Positions 6,501 through 9,971 of a stretch of 9,971 nt of DNA are shown here, in pieces. The notes beneath the pieces were generated by a model. That model worked only from the letters and a program-made list of their open reading frames with translations. It was not told where the DNA came from and did not search any database. Position 1 is the first letter of the stretch; the number at the start of each line of letters is the position of its first letter. The DNA comes from Oscillospiraceae bacterium. GTDB lineage: Bacteria; Bacillota; Clostridia; Oscillospirales; Oscillospiraceae. The translations under genes and the position numbers were made by a program. The stretch lies in NCBI GenBank assembly GCA_031264545.1, contig JAISDV010000164.1, positions 1 to 9,971 of the forward strand. The letters are read 5' to 3'.

Positions 6501-6997
6501 CCAAGGTCTACAGGGAATATTGCAGCCACCGCAAGGAATACGGCTATCTCATGCGCATGAGCAGCCACGTGTTCTTCAACGGCATGGCGCTCGGCGAAAC
6601 GACGCGTATCAGCATCGAGGTGGGCAAGACGCTCGTCATCAAGTTCATCGGCCTGGGCGACCTGAACGACGACGGTACGCGCAACGTCCAGTTTGAGCTT
6701 AACGGCATGCGCCGCGAGGTCGCCGTGCCGGATGCGAACGCCGCCGCGGTCATCAAGCAGGCGGTTCTGGCCGATCCCGAGGACAAGAGCCAGATCGGGG
6801 CGTCTATCCCCGGCGCCGTCACCAGGGTCGTGATCAAGCCCGGTGACGCGGTTGCGGAAAATCAGGTCATCGCCGTGGTCGAGGCCATGAAGATGGAGAC
6901 CAGCGTTGTCGCCCGCATGGGCGGAACGGTCGATCAGGTCTTTGTCAGGTCCGGCCAGACCGTTATCGCCGGCGAGCTTTTGGCGACAATCCGGTAA
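3569..6997 (+). CDS. pyc: Pyruvate carboxylase
   Basis: A 1142-residue cytoplasmic biotin enzyme that makes oxaloacetate from pyruvate, bicarbonate and ATP, refilling the citric acid cycle and feeding gluconeogenesis and aspartate synthesis. The biotin carboxylase domain covers about residues 6-450: it begins NKVLVANRGEIAIRIFRAC, has the ATP-grasp loop GGGGRGMR (167-174, Lys163 before it) and EMNPRIQVEH (293-302). The carboxyltransferase domain starts at TDTTMRDAHQS (about 532-542), with Lys707 in AIKDMSG as the likely carboxylated lysine and metal-binding HLHTHD near 734. The biotin carrier domain at the C terminus carries AMKMET with Lys1108 as the biotin site. All three activities are on one chain, and length matches the usual 1140-1150 residues. 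The start at 3569 has GAGG eight bases upstream; a longer frame from a TTG at 3512 lacks a binding site and would leave almost no leader. The gene stands alone between its own promoter and the rpsB promoter. No defects are seen. Confidence 0.98.
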   Translation: MAERHFNKVLVANRGEIAIRIFRACNELNLYTVAMYSNEDTLSLFRTKADEAYLIGENRSPLGAYLDIPAIIDLAKRRGVDAIHPGYGFLSENAGFARACEEAGIKFIGPNSEVLAKMGDKLSAKAIAIACGVPTIPGCASPLRDGDEALEKARDFGFPVILKAAAGGGGRGMRLCASEDEVRPAFELVKSEAKKAFGNDDIFIEKYLVEPKHIEVQILADEQGRVMHLGERDCSLQRRYQKVVEFAPAFSVPEAVRARLHADAVRIAESVGYMNAGTIEFLVDRNWNHYFIEMNPRIQVEHTVTEMITGVDLVRAQLLIAQGRPLSTPLIGLEKQSDVAFNGYAIQCRVTTEDPANNFAPDCGKITAYRTGGSFGVRLDGGCAGTGAVISPYYDSLLVKVTCWDKTFEGVCLRSLRAINEVHVRGVRTNIPFVTNILHHPTFHEGRCHTKFIDETPLLFDLNLSRDRATRVLKYIARLQVDNPNADRKQYNIPRFPSVDYPAEPGLKQLLDTEGPEAVKKWVLAQKKLLVTDTTMRDAHQSLLSTRVRTRDMVKGASGTAAILADCFSLEMWGGATFDVAYRFLHESPWERLDLLREKIPNIPFQMLLRGANAVGYKNYPDNLIREFVREAARSGIDIFRVFDSLNWIPAMEIAMDEVLKQGKVCEAAICYTGDILDPSRDKYTLDYYVRMAGELEKRGAHILAIKDMSGLLKPYAAKKLVKALKDEIGLPIHLHTHDISGNQVAACLMAAEAGVDIVDTAISSMSSLTSQPSMNALAAALEGNARDTGLKLAELQKLTNYWADVRLRYEKFDGGLKSPVTEIYKYEIPGGQYTNFQPQVESLGLGPRFVEVEEMYAAVNRMLGDIVKVTPSSKMVGDLAIFMVQNDLTPENIVSRGEALTFPDSVVDYFRGMMGQPAWGFPEELQRVVLKGEKPLSCRPGEILAPIDFAAVRGEVAGFRREEEIDMRALVSYSLYPKVYREYCSHRKEYGYLMRMSSHVFFNGMALGETTRISIEVGKTLVIKFIGLGDLNDDGTRNVQFELNGMRREVAVPDANAAAVIKQAVLADPEDKSQIGASIPGAVTRVVIKPGDAVAENQVIAVVEAMKMETSVVARMGGTVDQVFVRSGQTVIAGELLATIR

Positions 6998-7062
6998 AGG
7001 CCCGCGCCGGATAACACGGAGCCAGGCCGGCCGGGCACGCGTAACGGCGTGCGGCGTCTCGG

Positions 7063-7083
7063 CGCGGCGCCCGCGGGATTTTT
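7063..7083 (+). terminator. Possible terminator after pyc
   Basis: CGCGG (7063-7067) and CCGCG (7071-7075) can form a short, very GC-rich hairpin with a three-base loop, followed three bases later by five T (7079-7083). It lies 65 bases after the pyc stop and upstream of the rpsB promoter. The stem is short and the T run modest. A second hairpin, GCACGC (7035-7040) with GCGTGC (7047-7052), precedes it without a T run. Confidence 0.38.
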
Positions 7084-7135
7084 GTTCCGATTCGGCATAA
7101 ACGCGCCGATATTTCGGGAAAAGCGAAAAAAGCGC

Positions 7136-7164
7136 TTGTAAAACTGTCCCAAACTTGTTATAAT
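7136..7164 (+). promoter_or_regulatory. Vegetative (sigma-A type) promoter of rpsB-tsf
   Basis: TTGTAA (7136-7141) and a perfect TATAAT (7159-7164) are 17 bases apart. An A-rich stretch (GGGAAAAGCGAAAAAAGCG, 7117-7135) sits just upstream of the -35 box, resembling the UP elements of strong ribosomal promoters. The expected start is near 7171. Confidence 0.88.
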
Positions 7165-7170
7165 ACCAAG

Positions 7171-7281
7171 GCATTACGCACGGAGACCGACTGTTTTCTC
7201 CTGTGCCGCGCGGAAAAGTCCGCCGGCTGGGAAAGCGGGAAGACGTCTCCGGAGGAAAAACTAAAATCAGGAGGAACTAAA
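7171..7281 (+). promoter_or_regulatory. Structured 5' leader of rpsB, possibly autoregulatory
   Basis: The roughly 110-base leader contains GCACGGAGA (7178-7186), which pairs with TCTCC plus GTGC (7197-7206, one bulged T) as a local hairpin. Part of the same left arm, CGGAGAC (7181-7187), is also exactly complementary to GTCTCCG (7245-7251) just before a first GGAGG (7251-7255). The two pairings exclude each other. A second, properly spaced AGGAGG (7269-7274) serves the rpsB start. Ribosomal protein operons are often controlled by their own product binding the leader, and S2 is known to regulate rpsB in other bacteria; whether this leader does so is inference. Confidence 0.42.
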
Positions 7282-8034
7282 ATGGCAGTCGTATCAATGA
7301 AGCAGCTTCTGGAAGCGGGCGTGCACTTCGGCCACCAGACCAGAAGATGGAACCCCAAAATGGCCGAATACATCTATATGGAGCGTAACGGCATCTATAT
7401 CATCGACCTGCAGAAGACCGTCAAAAAGCTCGAAGAGTCCTATAACTTCGTGCGCGAGCTTTCCGACCGCGGGGAGAGTCTTCTTTTTGTCGGCACAAAG
7501 AAACAGGCGCAGGACGCCGTCCGCGAGGAGGCCCAGCGCGTCGGGCAGTATTTCGTCAATGCCCGCTGGCTCGGCGGTATGCTCACCAACTTCAAAACCA
7601 TGCGCACCCGTATAGACCGTCTTGCCCAGCTCCGCAAGATGCAGGAAGACGGCACCTTCGACATGCTTCCCAAAAAGGAAGTCATCAGGCTCACCAATGA
7701 GATAGACAAGCTCGAGAAATATCTCGGCGGCGTTAAAGAAATGAAGCGGCTGCCCGGCGCGCTGTTCGTCGTTGATCCCCGCAAGGAGCACAACGCGATC
7801 GCGGAGGCCAGGAAGCTCCGCATCCCGATTATCGCTATCGTCGATACCAACTGCGACCCTGACGAGGTCGATTACGTTATTCCCGGAAACGACGACGCTA
7901 TCCGCGCCATCCGCCTGATCAGCTCCGCCATGGCGAACGCCGTTCAGGAAGGCCGCCAGGGCCAGGACGCGCCCGTTGAAGCTGAAGCGCCCGCGGCCGG
8001 GGAAGCGGCAGCGAAAGAAGCCGAGGCAGAATAA
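7282..8034 (+). CDS. rpsB: Small-subunit ribosomal protein S2
   Basis: A 250-residue structural protein of the 30S subunit, one of the last to join it. Recognisable S2 segments are VVSMKQLLEAGVHFGHQTRR near the N terminus, WNPKMAEYIYMERNGIYIID, the glycine-rich RWLGGMLTNFKT (about 95-106), LPGALFVVDPRKEHNAIAEA and IPIIAIVDTNCDPDEVDYVI, followed by IPGNDDAIRAI. The final 25 or so residues form an Ala/Glu-rich tail typical of many Firmicutes S2 proteins and likely disordered. The start at 7282 has AGGAGG seven bases upstream. It is first in the conserved rpsB-tsf pair; tsf follows after 124 bases with no obvious terminator between, so the two are probably co-transcribed from the promoter at 7136-7164. 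No abnormality is seen. Confidence 0.98.
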   Translation: MAVVSMKQLLEAGVHFGHQTRRWNPKMAEYIYMERNGIYIIDLQKTVKKLEESYNFVRELSDRGESLLFVGTKKQAQDAVREEAQRVGQYFVNARWLGGMLTNFKTMRTRIDRLAQLRKMQEDGTFDMLPKKEVIRLTNEIDKLEKYLGGVKEMKRLPGALFVVDPRKEHNAIAEARKLRIPIIAIVDTNCDPDEVDYVIPGNDDAIRAIRLISSAMANAVQEGRQGQDAPVEAEAPAAGEAAAKEAEAE

Positions 8035-8158
8035 AGCTTCGCCCGGGCGGACGGGAGCTTCCTCTCCGCGCGGGCTGTTCGCGGTGCGGCACGCGCCGGA
8101 TATGATACCCGGGGCTTTGGCTCCGAATAAACAAAACACACGAGAGGAAGATCAGAAC

Positions 8159-9082
8159 ATGGCATTCTCAGCTCAGGATGTGAAAAATCTGCGTGAAATG
8201 ACCGGCGTCGGCATGATGGACTGCAAAAAAGCGCTCACCGAAGCTGACGGCGATATCGATAAGGCTGTCGAGTGGCTCCGTGAAAAGGGGCTCGCCGCCG
8301 CCCAGAAAAAGGCCGGGCGTATCGCCGCCGAGGGTATGGCCTATGCCGAAGTATTCGACGGTGTCGGCGTGGTCGTCGAGGTCAATGCGGAGACGGATTT
8401 CGTCGCTAAAAACGCGCTTTTTGTCGATTTCGTGAAAACGATCGCGCTGGTCGTTGCGAAGGAAAATCCCGCCGGCCTTGACGCGCTGATGACCTGCAAA
8501 TATCCCGGAACCGAACTGACTGTCGGGCAGATGCAGCAGGAGAAGGTGCTTGTCATCGGTGAGAACATCAAGATCCGCCGCTTTGTCCGCTATGCCGCCG
8601 GGCTTTCGATTCCCTATGTCCACATGGGCGGCCGCATCGGCGTTATCATCAATCTGGACGTTCCCGCCGGGCTTGAGGGCAGGGACGAGGTTATCGGGCT
8701 GGGCAAGGATCTTGCGATGCAGATTGCCGCGATGAACCCCGCTTACCGCGACAAGTCGGACGTTGCTTCGTCCGTGATCGAGAAGGAAAAGGAAATCCTC
8801 ATGGTGCAGGCAAAAGAGGATCCGAAGAACGCCAATAAGCCCGATAATATCATCGAAAAGATGATCCTGGGCCGTATCGGCAAGTTCTATGAGGAAAATT
8901 GCCTGCTCCAGCAGGCCTTCGTCAAGGGTGACAAGCTCTCCGTCGAGCGGCACATCGCCGAGGTCGGCAAAGCCGTCGGCGGCACGCTCGCCGTCAACGC
9001 GTTTACCCGCTTTGAAAAGGGCGAGGGCATCGAGAAGAAGCAGGACGACTTTGCCGCCGAGATCGCAAGCCTTGTAAAGTAA
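8159..9082 (+). CDS. tsf: Translation elongation factor Ts
   Basis: A 307-residue cytoplasmic factor that exchanges GDP for GTP on EF-Tu. The N-terminal UBA-like domain is clear (DVKNLREMTGVGMMDCKKAL, then ADGDIDKAVEWLREKG), as is the signature TDFVAKN at residues 79-85, where Asp80 and Phe81 are the residues that disturb the Mg2+ site of EF-Tu. Two core subdomains follow (HMGGRIGVIINL; DLAMQIAAMNP), with the C-terminal TRFEKGEG region near the end. Length is slightly above that of the Bacillus protein (293). The frame is open upstream into rpsB, but the start at 8159 matches the family N terminus and has GAGGA (8144-8148) ten bases upstream. The 124-base gap from rpsB includes the palindrome CGCCCGGGCG (8040-8049). 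It is the last gene of the operon here: a terminator follows, not the pyrH-frr pair often found in Firmicutes. Confidence 0.98.
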   Translation: MAFSAQDVKNLREMTGVGMMDCKKALTEADGDIDKAVEWLREKGLAAAQKKAGRIAAEGMAYAEVFDGVGVVVEVNAETDFVAKNALFVDFVKTIALVVAKENPAGLDALMTCKYPGTELTVGQMQQEKVLVIGENIKIRRFVRYAAGLSIPYVHMGGRIGVIINLDVPAGLEGRDEVIGLGKDLAMQIAAMNPAYRDKSDVASSVIEKEKEILMVQAKEDPKNANKPDNIIEKMILGRIGKFYEENCLLQQAFVKGDKLSVERHIAEVGKAVGGTLAVNAFTRFEKGEGIEKKQDDFAAEIASLVK

Positions 9083-9100
9083 GCGCCTGAATAACGAAAG

Positions 9101-9129
9101 GGCTGCAGCAATTTTCTTTTGCTGCAGCC
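9101..9129. terminator. Bidirectional terminator between tsf and the lipid kinase gene
   Basis: GGCTGCAGCAA (9101-9111) and TTGCTGCAGCC (9119-9129) form a perfect 11-bp stem with a seven-base, T-rich loop. It lies 18 bases after the tsf stop and 10 bases beyond the stop of the converging gene. The T tracts outside the stem are imperfect on both strands (GCTTTGCGTTTT to the right; CCTTTCG on the reverse strand), so efficiency is uncertain, but position and stem strength support termination in both directions. Confidence 0.82.
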
Positions 9130-9139
9130 GCTTTGCGTT

Positions 9140-9971
9140 TTATACCAGTATGCCGATTCGGGCGTGCAGGTTCTCGAGCATGACCTCGCGGTGGGCGCCG
9201 CCGGCCTCTCCGTCCCGCGTCCACTTAACGGGTTTGTCAAATGTGAATTTTACCCGCTTACTCTGGAACATCATCACTTGGCCGCCGCTGAAATTCTGCG
9301 TCAGCACATCCGAGACGATTTTGTTCATCTCGAGCACGTTCGTAGGGTTGCGGACAAGCGTGACCTCAAACAGGCCGTCGTTAAGCTCGATGCCGAGCTT
9401 TTTGAGCTTGACGATACCGCCGACCGATTTTGTATTTGACACCCCGCCGAAGATCAGGTCCTCCTTGATTACGCCGCCCTCAAACTCGACAGTCGTATGG
9501 CAGGGGGTGATCTTCGGGAGATGGCTCACGCCCTGAAGCACATAGGCCAGATGCCCGAGCACCTGCTTGCTTTCGCGCGGAGTTTCGTAGCTGACCTCGG
9601 TGAAAGCGCCAAAGGCGGCTATATACGTGAAATAGTCGTTTTCGTTGAAGCTTCCGACATCCTGCCTGATCACGTTTCCGCGCGTAATGAGCTTCGCCGC
9701 CTTGACCGAGTTCTTGGGAATTTTCAGCGAGACGGCAACGTCGTTTGCCGTACCCTGTGGAATATAGCCCAGAGGCGGCGGCGCCGGAAGCTGCGCGAGA
9801 CCGGCCACGGTCTCACTGAGCGTGCCGTCCCCTCCGACGCAGACCACACAGTCGTATTCCGCGGCGTGTGCCAGAACGAGCTGCGTCGCTTCGCCCGGGC
9901 CCTGTGTATAATAGACGGTCGGAACATATCCGCCGTCAGACAGGACCGCCATCGCCGGTCCAACGGACAGC
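9140..9971 (-). CDS. Lipid kinase of the YegS/DagK (diacylglycerol kinase catalytic domain) family, N terminus cut by right edge
   Basis: About 277 residues of a soluble or membrane-associated kinase that phosphorylates a lipid such as diacylglycerol with ATP. The glycine-rich nucleotide motif VCVGGDGTLSE is followed by GYIPQGTANDVA, equivalent to the PxGTxNDFA motif of the family. Further on, GGIVKLKKLGIELNDGLFEV matches the C-terminal lobe, where Asp-Gly of NDGLFEV corresponds to the conserved (D/N)DG active-site segment. The gene is read leftwards; its frame stays open through the right edge (upstream residues LSVGPA precede the first Met at 9950-9952), so the true start, with the usual N-terminal NPxSG motif, is outside. 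Family members are about 290-310 residues, so only 15-35 are missing. Cellular roles in Firmicutes are recycling of diacylglycerol from lipoteichoic acid synthesis (DgkB-like), or less defined lipid phosphorylation (YegS/BmrU-like); the sequence does not separate these. It converges on tsf across a shared terminator. Confidence 0.95.
   Translation of the reverse strand, partial: LSVGPAMAVLSDGGYVPTVYYTQGPGEATQLVLAHAAEYDCVVCVGGDGTLSETVAGLAQLPAPPPLGYIPQGTANDVAVSLKIPKNSVKAAKLITRGNVIRQDVGSFNENDYFTYIAAFGAFTEVSYETPRESKQVLGHLAYVLQGVSHLPKITPCHTTVEFEGGVIKEDLIFGGVSNTKSVGGIVKLKKLGIELNDGLFEVTLVRNPTNVLEMNKIVSDVLTQNFSGGQVMMFQSKRVKFTFDKPVKWTRDGEAGGAHREVMLENLHARIGILV

Noticed and set aside
3656..7174. A very long open frame (over 1100 codons) on the reverse strand opposite pyc
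   Set aside because: It lacks any recognisable domain, is low-complexity in places (Arg, Asp, His-rich) and mirrors the GC-rich codon use of pyc. Stop-free antisense frames are expected opposite such genes; it has no credible start site or promoter.
7976..8158. Upstream extension of tsf overlapping the end of rpsB
   Set aside because: The added residues are Arg/Pro-rich read-through of another frame; the family N terminus begins at 8159 with its own ribosome binding site.
1..9971. CRISPR array, tRNA or rRNA genes, insertion sequences
   Set aside because: No regularly spaced repeats, tRNA cloverleaf, rRNA segments or transposase genes were seen; the only mobile-element enzyme is the serine recombinase.

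Overview
The window comes from a GC-rich, spore-forming member of the Firmicutes, most likely class Clostridia (Oscillospiraceae/Ruminococcaceae-like). The evidence is a forespore sigma factor (SigG) segment followed by a YlmC/YmxH-family sporulation gene, Gram-positive Shine-Dalgarno sites and vegetative (sigma-A type) promoters. The lineage call is inferred from gene content and protein style, not from a phylogenetic marker search.

Left part (1-2358). A MATE-family multidrug exporter is cut by the left edge and read leftwards from its own promoter. Diverging from it are a 70-residue unrecognised gene and a complete large serine recombinase, both read rightwards. The recombinase ends 45 bases before the first recognisable sigG codons.

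Centre-left (2353-3324). The sequence enters sigG abruptly inside sigma region 2, at the Val-Pro-Met-Ile step that normally follows Lys-Phe-Ser-Thr-Tyr-Ala. It continues intact to the natural sigG stop and a strong terminator, then the YlmC/YmxH-family gene. The first third or so of sigG is not in the window. The simplest reading is that a recombinase-bearing element is inserted in sigG, with its right end here and its left end (and the sigG 5' part) beyond base 1. This resembles the skin element that splits sigK, but in the forespore gene sigG, and it is the main finding.

Centre (3325-6997). A pyruvate carboxylase gene has a near-consensus promoter embedded in three copies of TGAATTCG, one overlapping the -35 box and one at the expected transcription start.

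Right part (6998-9971). A strong promoter and a structured leader precede rpsB (ribosomal protein S2) and tsf (elongation factor Ts). A perfect 11-bp hairpin then separates tsf from a converging lipid kinase of the YegS/DagK family, which is cut by the right edge.

The right three quarters is housekeeping and sporulation backbone; the left quarter behaves like an inserted accessory segment. Whether it is excised during sporulation, disables sporulation, or leaves an intact sigG at its other end cannot be decided from this window.
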